Source of the DNA: Rotaria socialis
Lineage: Eukaryota; Rotifera; Eurotatoria; Philodinida; Philodinidae
DNA: 64,000 bases
Direction of reading: 5' to 3'
Assembly (NCBI GenBank): GCA_905331475.1
Contig: CAJNYU010002561.1
Coordinates: forward strand, 78,317 to 142,316
The position numbers and the translations under genes were made by a program. Below are positions 12,471 through 26,200 of the stretch, piece after piece. Every line of letters starts with the position of its first letter. Positions within the stretch are counted from its first letter, which is position 1. Under the pieces are notes generated by a model that worked only from the letters and a program-made list of their open reading frames with translations, had not been told where the DNA came from and searched no databases.

Positions 12471-13347
12471 GCCCTATATTAACCCAGGAGGACCATTCCG
12501 ACAATCGGACCCAATAAGATCCTATAGGATTCCGATCGGATTTTATATAAATTTCCAATAAACCAGCGAATTCCTATCCGATTCCGGTTTTTGGAATGAC
12601 ATTCGGATCCCTAGTGTCGGAATAACATTGTATAATCATCGGATCTAACGCTCAACTCGGACTACCCTCCAATATTGGCTTGAGGTACTAATTAGTGGTC
12701 AATTAATTAAGTGCTTTTTTCTGTTGAATCCGTTAGTGGTTCCGTGGCCAGGAATCCCATCGGATTTTATAGGCTGGTTGGATCCGATATAAGATTCATT
12801 CACCTGGGAACATTCAAAAAGTTATTGACGAACAAAAAGTAATAAAGTTGTTAAAAATAATTATTATATGTGCAATTAAATATGTAATTACATAAAGCTA
12901 ACAACTAANGCCCTATATTAACCCAGGAGGACCATTCCGACAATCGGACCCAATAAGATCCTATAGGATTCCGATCGGATTTTATATAAATTTCCAATAA
13001 ACCAGCGAATTCCTATCCGATTCCGGGTTTTGGAATGACATTCGGATCCCTAGTGTCGGAATAACATTGTATAATCATCGGATCCAACGCTCAACTCGGA
13101 CTACCCTCCAATATTGGCTTGAGGTACTAATTAGTGGTCAATTAATTAAGTGCTTTTTTCTGTCGAATCCGTTAGTGGTTCCGTGGCCAAGAATCCCATC
13201 GGATTTTATAGGCTGGTTGGATCCGATATAAGATTCATTCACCTGGGAACATTCAAAAAATTATTGACGAACAAAAAGTAATAAAGTTGTTAAAAATAAT
13301 TATTATATGTGCAATTAAATATGTAATTACATAAAGCTAACAACTAA
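12471..13347. repeat. 438-base unit present twice, separated by a single N
   Basis: The unit at 12471-12908 is repeated at 12910-13347 with the same length. I count five substitutions between the copies (for example CGGTTTTTGG against CGGGTTTTGG, and GGATCTAAC against GGATCCAAC), about 1% divergence. The base between them, 12909, is the only ambiguous base I noticed in the window. The unit has no long open frame. Its inner part is enriched in TCCGAT/ATCGGA words, with CCCAGG near the start and CCTGGG near the right end, so it may contain an inverted-repeat element. The N at the exact junction suggests that assembly joined two overlapping sequences, perhaps two alleles, rather than a natural tandem duplication. 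Confidence 0.85.
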
Positions 13348-14233
13348 TATCAGTTTCTTTTGTTATAATTTTTAACATAAATATACTATAACACTGATGA
13401 TAATCGTTAATGATCGAAACTTGAACTAAATTAGAATAAAAATATCTCATCATTGAGAAGGATCATTGACAACAATGAATTGTTGCTATGCTCTGTTACT
13501 ATAAAAAAAATTTATTAATTTATTTTTCACGTGATCTTGTTTATAGTTTTAATAACTTGACCTTTCAAAAACTCCGCCATTCTCTGAATAAATCTGTAAA
13601 ATTACATCTACGGTATATGAATGAGGAATCAAGTCAGAATTTTTTTTTGCATTAACTGTACCGTGAAATCCAATACTTTTATCATATATGACAGAGTCAG
13701 AGAATTTGCTTCTGTTCGCAATAGACTTCTTAATGTTAAAAAATCTTGACTAAACAAGAACCCTATACGATATAGATAAAATTACATGAACATAATGAAA
13801 TAACTGATCTGCAAGCAATAGCATGAAATAGAGTTATTATAAAAACCATGAATAGAAAATCGAAATTTTGTGTCACCATGTTTTTGTTTTTCTGTTCTAA
13901 ATAAAATTCTGATCAAAATATAACTAAAATGTTGTGATGCATCAGTAAGCCTTACGATCAAATTATTGAGAAAAAAAATGAACATATTCAATTTGATGGT
14001 GTGAGGTGTATGGATATCGGTGTCGATGTGGATGAAAGTATTGATATTCTCTTCTCTTACACTGAAAACATCACATACGCCCACACCCACATCCTTCTAA
14101 TGCGAGTACGTAGAACGGTAATGAAATCTGGGTGAAAGTAGTTTTAGTAAGAAAATTTGATTGTTGTTTATTTTTTATTGCACTTTGATGGCAAGAAATT
14201 GATATATAATAGCGGAAGAAAAAATAAATTATC
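13348..14233. other. non-coding stretch downstream of the RNF213-like gene
   Basis: This lies just past the stop of the giant minus-strand gene and probably includes its 3' untranslated region. A block at 13995-14095 has alternating GTGGATG and CACCCACATCC words that can pair with each other. It gives rise to a spurious minus frame; no gene is supported. Confidence 0.4.
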
Positions 14234-17200
14234 TCATTCATTCAATTTTTCCAATTGGAAAGGAATTACCGTTGTTCCGCCGGGAAATAGTTCCAAGGCA
14301 TCGCCAATTACATTGTCCAAATCGATTTGTGTTTGATCATCATCCATTAAAATTAGTCTGTGCATTGAATGACAGCTTTCTAGAATGTGAAATCGCCCAC
14401 AAATGTCTTTCATAATTGCTGATAGCAGCGTCCTTTCATTACATGGGAGCATTATTGTCTGATCGCCGTATGTTATTTTACTTTTTAGTGCGGCCTTGCA
14501 ATTCAATGCCAACTCGTATTCAGTTTTGGATGAATCAATATCATCCAAGCTCAAATCGCCATCTAATTCGCATTCACCATCGTTTAGTCCATAGTAGAAA
14601 TCATTTACGCCAAATAATTGACAAACAATCTGACACAGTCGTTTGATCGTGATTGACATTGAGCAATGAATAGTAGTTGATTGTTTTTCTTCATCATTCG
14701 AAATCTTAATGGATATTGGTAGATTATTATTAATTACTTTGAAATGAAGCATTCCAGATCGGAATGACGCCAATGAAGTATCTATTGATGGAACAAAATC
14801 ATCCGAATAGAGAAGATATTGATAACTCATATCGATATTATTACATTTGCATACATCAGCAATAGTAGCACAGATTACGTATTGCTTTTGGATTTTCTCA
14901 TTTTCAAGATTAACTAGTAGAACTTCTTGATTATTTTCTATCTCAACGATACATATTTCATTGTCTTTGGCGAGAATAAAATTGGCTTCATTCGAATCGG
15001 ATAAACTTTGATTGTTTGAGATTATTTCAAATGTCTCATTTAATGCTAAATATTTATAAACATCAGTAGTCATTCCCGTTTTTTCCAATAATTGTGTAAC
15101 AGTCAGATTTCTATTGGAAATCGGTATTTGCAATGACTTTTGATCATCATATTTGAGTATTATTATTAAAATTACTATTCGAAAACAGATTGATTCATAA
15201 TCTGTATTTAAATAGTCACTAAGAGGCTGTTGCATATCATTCTGCATCAATATTTGATTATTTGTTTCATTCAGCATGAGAACACAATTTTTTGGTGAAA
15301 TTTTTAACTCCAATTGGCGAAGAAGTTGTTCATTATTCAATAAACGAAATATCGGAGTCGATTTTAATGTGCAAATAAGTTGTTGGTTTGTTTCATAGAG
15401 GAAAGTGACCTTAGTTGTTTCATTTTCACTAATACCATCAAGTGTAGTCTGATCATGTGCTGAAGATATAGGATGATTTTCATCGACAACTATTTTCTGT
15501 TCTGGATCCCAAATAATATAATTATCAATGGATTCATCTACTATGAGAGTTTTAATCCATCGATTGATCTGTCGCCACGTTGTCGCCGAAGAAAATAAAT
15601 TCATATAATTTTGATCTATATAAAGGTAATCAATAATTTAATTGGTGTGATTAGATTTTTATTTTACCTTCTTTTAATTGTACAGTGATTTGACTTAAAA
15701 AGCTAATCTTATGATCTTCTTCTTTCACGAAGATATCTACCGTCGAGTTATTTTCAGTTCGGTCAATATCACCAACCGTTTTATCATCTATACATTTACC
15801 GACTTCATCAAAGAAGCAAAGACGAACATCAGATGACGTGATTTCCAGTTGACGATCTTCAGTAAAACGATTGATGATCGCTAAAATTTCACAAGTAGAT
15901 GTCGTTGAATATTCAAATGAATTTGTTCTAAAATGAATTCGGAGATCAACGAGATGAGTCCTTTCAATGATAGAATATTCTGGTGACATTGATCGTAGTA
16001 CACGGTTGTCAGCATTGTTGAAATCGATCACTATTTGACTTTGATCGATTACGGCAAAAGTTTCAGGATTGTATGCGTTTTCACTAAATGATTTTTTAAG
16101 ATTTTCGAACAATTTTTCGCTTTTGCACAAATGAGAACTGGGTTTTCTTCCATCAGGATATTTAAGAGAATATTTTTGAGCTTTTGTCGCAAACGTCGAT
16201 AATATTGGATGTTCTTGTTCATGAAATTTTTGAACCAATGTTGAATTGGTTAATGGAACGAATTGTATATTTAATTTGAAGAGTGATCTGTATGCGGAAC
16301 TAACGTTGTCTTCGATGACTCGAGCGGCTTCAATATCAAGCTTTGGATCTGGTTCTCGATCAATATTACTGAAGCTTTCATTATTATCAATATCAGCCAA
16401 ATTATCAGTTTTTGCCAGTAGTAAAGGCCACTCATCGGTTTCATTTCCAACTTGATTATTGTCAACAGTAGTCGTTGGATTTAAATAAACTTGATAACGA
16501 TTTCCTTCTTTAGTTTGTTGTTGATTGTCACATTGAACATCAAAGTTTTCACTCCAAACTTTTCTTTCTCTTTCTTGAATATTAATTGCTCGTTCTTGTA
16601 AAATCGATCGCAATTGAATCAAATAAATATTGAGTGAAACATAATGTTCACATTTGATTGCATTAGGAATTAATTGAAGTATTGGACTTTCAACAGCTAA
16701 GAATCCGCAAATTTCTCTCAATGATTTAGTTGATTGTTGAAGGAGCGTGTTTTCGATAGCTTTCAGTTCATTCGAGAATTTAGTGATTTGTTGTACGATC
16801 GATTGAAGTTCATCAATCTGAAGATCTTCATTTGTAAGATTGAACACCGATTCAAATATTTGACATAGTTCATTTCGCGACTGTTCATCAATCGAAGTAT
16901 GAAGAAGATGGGGCACATCAGTAAACAAATATTGAAATCCACCAATCGATTTTTCGTAAACTCTACGTACATGATCGATATAACATAATTGAAAATTTCT
17001 TATTTCATATCGTTCTAATTGTTCTCGAAGATGATCATTTTCATCAATTCCTTCTGATTCAAGAAATTCATATAATCCTTTCGAAGAAAAATCATCGGTA
17101 TTATGTCGTAATATTGTAGCTATTTGTCGAAGAAAATTATGACCATGATAGAGTTTATCCAAATACATTAGTTTCAAATGTTTCCAATCGGTTTCTAATT

Positions 17201-20200
17201 GTCTTTCGTCTAGCAATACTCCATAGTTTTCGCCTAGATCTAGTATTTCAGTATTTTCTGTTGTATTCGTATGCTGTATTTGTCTTACGTAATATTGATA
17301 CTTTTGAGCAATTTGCCGATAATTAATGTGACATCGTAGAAGATACGTACGAATAATGTACGATTGCAAGTACATAAAATCGACAGTGAATTGTGTACCG
17401 AATTTTGGAAAATACTCATCATCAACTAAGAGACTTGCTCGGCATAGTTCTTCAATCCAAGAGAAATCGTCGTCAGTCAATGTGACAAATCCATTATTAT
17501 TATTGGCAATGATTAGCACAGATACTTCTCTAGATATCAGTTCATTAGTCAATATCTTCAACATACCAGCACCATCATTTGTGCCACTACTCATTGTTTG
17601 TTCAATCAAATCTAATAGACTGTTGTGATAATCGACTAGAACACTAAAACAAAGAAACTCACATTGTCAATAGCTATCGATTGCAATCATTTAAAGCGGC
17701 CTATGAAATGAGAAAAATGTCGTCGCATACAAATTCAGCCATTTTTATTTCGATAGTTACACTCTTAAAAATTGCTACTGGCTAAAACAATTCAACGCTT
17801 TAATACTTGTCTGGCACTCTTTTTACAGATCGCGTTTTAGAAACTTATTTACATAGATTCGAACTTCAATATATGTTAAATATATAGATTTTATTACAGT
17901 TGCACAATTGCAAATTTACCTGAGTATGCGCATTGTAATATCTCCTTCATCATGATTTTCTGTTGTGACAAAATGATGCACGGGCGTGTCGTGTGAAACA
18001 GTTGAGAATCGTTGAGTTTCATCGCAAGCACCCGGTCGAATAAGACCGTCCGTAAATTTATGGTAAGCATTGATTGCTTCAATACCTTTACTAATAATAG
18101 TATCATGATTGTTAGTCTCGTTTGGATAATGCTGATGACGAGAGCTAACAAAAAGTTTTTGCGCTCGCTGGTACAGTTCTTGCATTGTGATATTTATGAA
18201 TTCGTCACTTTCAATTAGTTGAGTATATGTTTGGTGTAGCAAAAGATAGAATCGACTCAAGTCAGGAATGTATTTCGTCATTTTCAGAATACCAACCGAA
18301 TCCAAAATATGTCTTAAGAGTTTCAGCGGTAAACATGCGTGCATTGGATTACATAATTCGACTTGGAAATGTGAAAAGTCAATGGTCATAGGCATTTGAG
18401 TAACGAACTGGTGTAAACTGGTTTGAATCTCTGATTGCAATTGCAGTTCATTGATGTACGTTTTGTGTTTAGCTATACTTTGAAAAGCAAGAAAAAACAC
18501 TTCACTCTCGTATTTCGTTTCAGCGTTGAGTTCATCGTCAAGTGTACTGTAGATAGGTTTGATCCAAGAATCTTGTTGGTTTATAGTTAGAAAAGCCATT
18601 TGTTCGAAACAACGTCCAAGTAGAATGCACGTCTCATCGGGATTCGAGCGAATCGATAAAAAGTTAAAAGTTGACAGTAATCGAGCACGAACGAAATGAC
18701 AAACTTTTGTTCGTAAATTGTCACCACCAGCAATGCGAACATCAACTGTATTATCTTCAATAGCACTCGGAGATAAAATGGGACCGTGCAAATTTTCAAC
18801 GGACTTGTCAAACAAGAGTAAATTCCACGCCTAAATAGCAACATATTACGAAAAAAAAACAGATAAAATTTATGAGCAAACTCACCATAGCACCGAAAGT
18901 TGAGAATAAGACAGTGTAAACAGCTGGCACATTCATGACACTGTGATTTTCTCTAGTTGGAAATCGGGTAAGATCCCCATTCAGTGTTAGAACACAACCA
19001 CAGTCATAATGAATTCCATTATTCTGAATGATGAAATGTGTTGTCGATCCGAAACCTATTTTTAGTCAGATAAAAAAAGACAAAGCATTATTTTTTCCCC
19101 CTGAACAAACAAATAGATGTGGATAATCTATTACAATACTCACCGAATGTATTCTCTAGTGTTATTGGTTCAAAAGCAAACGTCCACAGAAAGCTCTGTT
19201 TCCCACCCATCAAAATCATTACCATAAGATTGATTAGACAATGACGAATGGCTAATTCATCTTCCTCGTTGGAGTCGAGTTTAAATAATCTATTTAAGCA
19301 GTTGATATCTTCATTAACATTCTCTTGCATATATCCGATAATGTGCTGCTCGGGTTGTAATAGTGCTCGAAATACTTTTAAATCTTCTGGCAAAGGTTCC
19401 AATGTATCATTGACGATTTCTAACAGAGGCTGAACTGATGCCAAGTGGTTACTACAATAATAGTTGTAGTAGATATTCAGTAGTAACATAGCTTTAATTT
19501 CATTCGGCTTGAGTTGAATAGGATCGGAATTGAGCTTGGTTTCAATCCAATCCGATAGAGGCTTCCATCGTTCTTCGGGTGTATCATTTATAACACAGTT
19601 CTCAATAATCTTGCATAATTCATCATAGAACAAATGAAGATGTGGGAAAATTGATGAAATGTCCGGTTTTGAAGCTACAGTGAATTGTAGTTGATGGCAT
19701 CGTTGCAAGTCTTTTTTCAATCGAGCTGGCTCTTTTGATTCAAGCAGGCGATGCAAATGGTGTGCCCATTGATTATTTACGTTTCGAATATGATCCGAGT
19801 TGAGAAGATCCACAAGAAAAGACCATGAATGCTTTGATACAATAGTGGCAAGAAAAAGCTGTAAATGAGGACTAAATCGAACTATTGGGTCCTCAATTGA
19901 CAAGTATTGGTCGATCAAAGTTTTAACGATATGCATAAGTTTTTTTGTATCATCTGGATTCAGATTCGTATCACATAACAGTAAGCCAGTAAAATGTAAG
20001 ATAAAATAATCCTTAAATTGTTGAAAAATATTACTAGCAGATGATAGCAGATGTAGGGATTTGATAGTTGGCATTTTCAATAGCATTAACTTCGTGATCA
20101 GTTTAGTATCTATTGTCGTATCATTGGCGTGTCGTTTCAAGTGAAAAAAGAAAAGATCGATTAGTATTGGACGTTCTTGTATTTTTCTATTATCAATGGC

Positions 20201-23200
20201 GATCGGATGATAGGGAAGTTGATAATTTTGCAAAAAATTATCGTCCGAGAAACATTCCACAATGGTAGAGAATAAATTAAGGCGATCGAAGAAATTATTG
20301 TTAATTTTGATCGTTGTCGGTCTATTTTGTTGGGCACCTTGAGCTGAGAGGTTTGCTAATTGATCGAATGCAAACTGTTTCATAGGTAAAGACCAGTGAC
20401 ATAATGATTGGTTTAAGTATTTGAACAAATAATTGATTTCATCTTTGCACGATTGTGTATCAGTTTTCAATGTTGATACAATCCATTGTTGAAGATCAAT
20501 CATCAATGTTGACTCATTCTCATTTTTATCGATGAAATATTTATGAATAGTTTCAATGATGTCAGGTAACAATTTAAAGAAATGCGATGTATCATAGCTC
20601 ACATTGTTTTCATTGCCATGAGAATTCAAGAGATCTAACAAACGAGACACAAGTTCTTTTGGATGAGAAATTTTCTCATTTAGAAAGATGAGATAAGCCA
20701 AATTCATCAATTCCAATTCGCTCTTGATTTCGATGAGTTGAATTTGCCCGAGTATTTTGTCTGATGGATAGTATTTGGAAATGAAGACATAGCTTTGAAT
20801 CCATGTTTCGCTATTTTCATTATCATTCAAACATATTTCTCTTAGACTCTTCCATAGAAGATCGAACATATGTCGAAGCAATTCTTCGCGTACTCTTGAT
20901 CGATTGGATCCGTTTTTATTGAATAAATCAATTTGAAATGATTCTGTTGGATTAAGCCGATTGATTACTCGACAAGCTGAGTATAATGATAAGACATCGT
21001 TTTGCACATATTCAAACATGGTAAAGGCATACGCAAGCAGAAAAATATTTTGATTTACACTTGATTGTAGCAATTGAAGATCGTCATCGTCGACGAGTTG
21101 TATCCATTTTGCAATGAAACCGATCACTTTTTCAGATTGAGCATGATCCGCAGGGAACTGTTTTTCTAAGACTAAACAGAACGTTCGAACTAAATCATTT
21201 AAATATGAATTGAGAACATGTTCAGTGATGGCGTCAGCTAATGTTGTATCCTTCAGAATAGATGTTACCAATTTAGATCGGAATTGCTCTGCAGACAATA
21301 TGCCTGTTTCGTTTAGTTCAGAATCAGTATTATCAACAGTAGTGACTCGTCGAGTTACATCATGGCGTTGATGAACAATTATGTCTTGTTCTAGGAAATA
21401 AATAAAGTTATTTTTTACATTATAGTAGGTTAGCCGAGAGCAATGAAAATAATTTCGTCGTCGGAAGTGATTACTAATAGAAAAGAGACATCGAATAGAA
21501 GTGAGCTTTTTAATTTAGAATCTGAAAAAATTCCGATGACGTTTCAGATTTCTCAGAATATTTTCGAAATTAGGTCATAGAAGTAAATAGTTGTGAGTTG
21601 CGTGTTCTAGTCTTTTGAAAAATGTGAAAACTCAGCGATTCAATGAAAGCATTTCGCTCATTCTAAATCAGAAAATGAGCTTTATTTTGTGAAACACGAT
21701 TGAGAATAAGTGTTGCAGTATACAGTGAGAAGCTTGCATCCATCCTCGAACTCCCGTAGGTTCTGATGACTGATAGATAGACAACATGTATTTTCCACTG
21801 GAATTATTTTTAGTCCTGATTCTCCAATTCCAACACTAAGAGGAATGCTTTTCAGAATAGAACAATATGAGTAATATTATGATAAAGGCGCACTTGATTT
21901 GTACGTATAGTAGTAAAAATTGATGCACACTGGCGAGAGGGACCAAATGGTTTGTTTTTTTACTCATATAAATAAGAGTTCTTTAGAATATACAAACCTT
22001 TATTTTCATTTAGTTTACTAATATGCTTCAATTTGATGTCTTCAACGTGTGCTCGAACTCTCTGATGGAATAAATGATAAAGCGGCGTTTCGGCAATACA
22101 GGAATATTGTGTCACAATTTGAAATGTTCTATGGTCCAGCGGTGATGTCAAGACATTGACACTCTCATCTTCGGCAGTAAAAGAAGAATAATCGATTAAT
22201 TTCAACAATGAATTGAAACCAGATTGATTTGTCGACAATTTCAATAATGCATCCAACCCATAATTATTAATAGTAACTTTTAAGATATTTGAGACGAACC
22301 TTGTAAAGGAAGCTCGAGTGTAAGAATGAATAGACTCTATAAGACCTTCGAAACGTTTACCACAAATGATATCTTTCGAGATTCGATAAATCATTTCGTA
22401 GATTTTATGACGAGAATCTTTTTGCTTCGATAAATATTCATGATAAATATTGACAATATGTTTTTGTAATTGAGTTGATTGTTGCAGAATTTGTTTTAAA
22501 CATTGAACACGTCTGGTAACACTCGTTCCACGTTGATAGAATTGATATGCACGTTTATCTTTAAATGTTTCTTGTGGTAATTCTTGAAGAAAAATTTGAA
22601 TTTTTGAACAAAAATCCCATAGACAATCGTCAAAAGTAGTATTGAGATCGAGGAGGATATTGTCATATGTTTCTTCTTGTTGCTCGGTAGACGGTGATAA
22701 TATTTGTAGCATTTTTTGTAGGTGAAGTGAGCTCCCTGATATATAACTATCAAAAAAATAAAAATTCCAATCGTTCAAAAAAATTGAAGCAAAACAAAAT
22801 TGATGATAAAGTTGCCGTGCAGGAGAATGAACAAGCATAAGAAAATATTTTGCTTGTTTTTGCATATCAGTATTGTACGTATATTGAGTATGATCAATAA
22901 GTTGTCGAAGAAAAGGAATATGATGAGATTGTTGAGCATCAATGACAATGATGAGAATAGCTTTTTGTTCGTCGTGCCCAAAAGCATGAAATCCATCTTG
23001 TAGTTCCACAGAGTTTTCTATGGATGCCTAAAATAAATATTCAAGAAATGGATTAATTTTGTATTTTTATTCTAATCAAAGAGTACGTTTTTGTCAGTAT
23101 AGGAAACACGTGATTTATATAGATAGAACTTGATAAAAATGAATAGTTGAGCTCTTCGAAGGGTACTGTCTCGTCTCATTCTTAGACATGTGTGACACCA

Positions 23201-26200
23201 ATGCATTTTAGTCTAGATTCCGATCGAATTCTGGTAAGCGCTTTTCGAACTGTTCCATGTGAAGTCACATGTGAATATATATGTGCGAGATTAAGCTGTT
23301 ATTACACTGTAAAAAAAATCTGCAGAACAATAAACGGAAAAAAGGGTATGGTCACGTTGCACTTTCATAAACCCTTTTTTTTTACAGTGTAGTCCTGATC
23401 CGGCTCATCTCTACTCATGATTTATATACTGGTTTATTTGTTAAACTTGCTCAAGGCGATGTGTACGATATTTCAAGCAAGTAAATGATCGAAAGAACTA
23501 ACAAAATAAATGCAATCCTCCTAGATTTATATATTAAATATTTCTTTATTCCAATGCAAACGTTAAAAAAACTAACTAGATTTAGAACATCAATTTTATC
23601 GGTGAGGTTTCCATCATAACAGTTAAAGTCATCATTATTGAAAAATTCCGATTTTGTTTGCTCATTGAGACCATCTAAATAAGACGATGTTCGTGTAAAT
23701 ATCATCACTTTTTTTGTTATTTTAATGTTGGTCTCCGTTCGGGATTCATCCGTAGAATTTTTCAAGCGTTCACTATTATCAACATCAATCAATGGTTGTG
23801 AAATTAATTCTCGAATAAAATTTTCAATATGGAAATGCTCTTGTTGTTGAAAATAATTTGTACAAAGAGATTGCGCTATGGTATCTTCTAAAGTTGGTAA
23901 TTTTAAAATGATCGATTCTGGAGAAACAAGTTGGATCAATTGCGAAAGAATTAATCGTACAAGACACTGCTGGAGGTCAGTCGGATTTTTCTCAATGAAT
24001 GATTTCGATTTAATAGTGAGCTGATTATAATGTTGGTTAGGATTCGATAAATAATATTGTTGGTTGTCATTGATTTTTATGAGTGGTAGAAGACACGAAT
24101 ATAATGTATTTTCATTTAAACCATAAAAATATTGTCGTCCAAAATGTTGAATGAAACTCTGTACCTTTTCTTCGACGTTTTTTATAATTGTCTGTTCATT
24201 TTCAACAAGACGTTCTAGTTGTATTCGATAGAAATCATTGAAACTCAATGAGTACTTCTGAAAGAGACTTAGGAATGGTGATGGTATATTTATCACGTCT
24301 TTTCGTTTTACATGTATGATACATTGAAAATCTTCATGCACCGCAACATCAATAGTTTTAGGACCAATTGCTACTTTAGAAAAGATCTTTCTTGTATCAT
24401 CTGTAGCCATAATTGAAAAATTTTGATTAAATACATCATAAAGTGAACCATGAATGCGTTCCGTATTGACCATCAATATTGTTTTGCCTGTTTCCATACA
24501 CAATTTGATATTTGAAAGAATTTCAGTATTTCTAAGTTCATTATTAATATCTTCTGCAAAGTCAGACATTCGAAAGACAGTCGTTCGTTTCGGATCCGAA
24601 CTGAGAAGACAACTTTGAAAGAGAAGATGAACGGCACTTTCGTCTTCGGATTCGTCGATAATTAATTTGTAGCGACCATAAAGGCGACGACGACTCGATT
24701 CAAGTCCCATTGATTCACGCATAATCGTCGGTACATTTCGATAAATGATATTATCTTGTTCTCTAGATGCTAAGACAAATTTATCACATTCTTTTTGAAC
24801 AGCATCATAAAAAATTTGAACCAATTTTTTAAATTGTTCTTCAGTGATTCCATTGAAATTGTCTTCAAGTGCGCGTAATAAACTTATCGGTGTGATTCCA
24901 TCAGTCGATACATTTTGATCTGTCGAGTTTTTTGTCAGTTCAAAGCGAAGCTCTCGTAGCATATAGATGAAATCTCTATCGTGAAAGATTTTTAGAATAT
25001 CTGGACTCATGAGTACCTCACGATAACCTTGACAGAGGCCGTGCACAATACCACCTATATGACTATCAATCATTAGTTGTTCCGTTTTGATATCTAGACC
25101 AAGACAACCGTAGGCTAAGATTTTTTGATCGAATTCTGATGGACGTGATCGATAAACACAAATCATTCTGTTTGAATTAGCAGCATCGAACGACTTATTA
25201 GCTACAGCTATGAATGACACTTTGCATTCATCCAAATAAGGATGTAATACTTTCAATATCATTTTCTTCTCGTCGGGTAATGAAGCTTCATCAAGAAAAA
25301 CGACCTAAATGTGTAATATCAGCAAAATCGCCATATCTATTTCTTAAATCGAATAGACTTACACATCGTGTATTCATTCTATACTGTTTATATTGTTGTT
25401 CACGTTGTATAGCTCTATCGAAAACATATGCAATATCTTCTGAACGGCTATATTTTGACCCAAGACAAAAGAATGGATCGATGGACGGTAGACGTTTACA
25501 GAATTGTTTTGTAGATAACTGTGGACCTTGTAAATTTTGTAAGGCAATTTGAAAAGATAGAGTTTTCGATTGTCCTATAATGATATGTTTATTTGTTTGT
25601 TGAGTACTATTCAATGACAAAAGGTGACATACCTGGTGCACCAATGATGCAAAGAGGTGTCCGAGTGACTACACTGACTACAATCGCAAAAAGATGTTCA
25701 CGGACCTAGAATTGAGGGTAGTGAAGGAAGAATTTAACAAAAAGAAATATAACTATACAGCTTGATTTATTGCAACACCGTGTGGAATAACAAAATTATC
25801 AGCATTGACAAATTTTTCAAGTTCAAATTGAACGATTTCGAGAAAATCAGGAATGATATCGGAAAGTAAATTTCCTAATTCTTCACGTGTTGGTGTATGC
25901 TGATCATTACGTTGTCGATTATCTTCCTCTGTAGGAAGTCGAAAATAGTAGGTCAATGCTATTGATAATGTGATACATCGAATCGGATTGGGCTGATAGC
26001 TTGCATCAGTTTCGTCATCATATCTCATTTTCCAGAAAAATTCAATAAGATTGAAACATCTTTGTATTTCTCGTTGTGATACCGTATTTTTTCCTAGAAA
26101 AATAATTGAAAAAATAATATTGATTTATTTCAACAGATTTTTTTCTTGTTACCAAGACGTGTTTCACAAAATTCCTGTGCAGCCAAAATCAATTGGCAGA

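Noticed and set aside
13782..14090. Minus-strand 102-residue frame
   Set aside because: Reads through pairing GTGGATG/CACCCAC words and AT-rich sequence, with no motif and no splice partners.
22800..23003. Plus-strand frames opposite the RNF213-like exons (also 16246, 17356, 28105, 34040, 35707)
   Set aside because: They are antisense shadows of well-supported minus-strand exons and have no independent motif.
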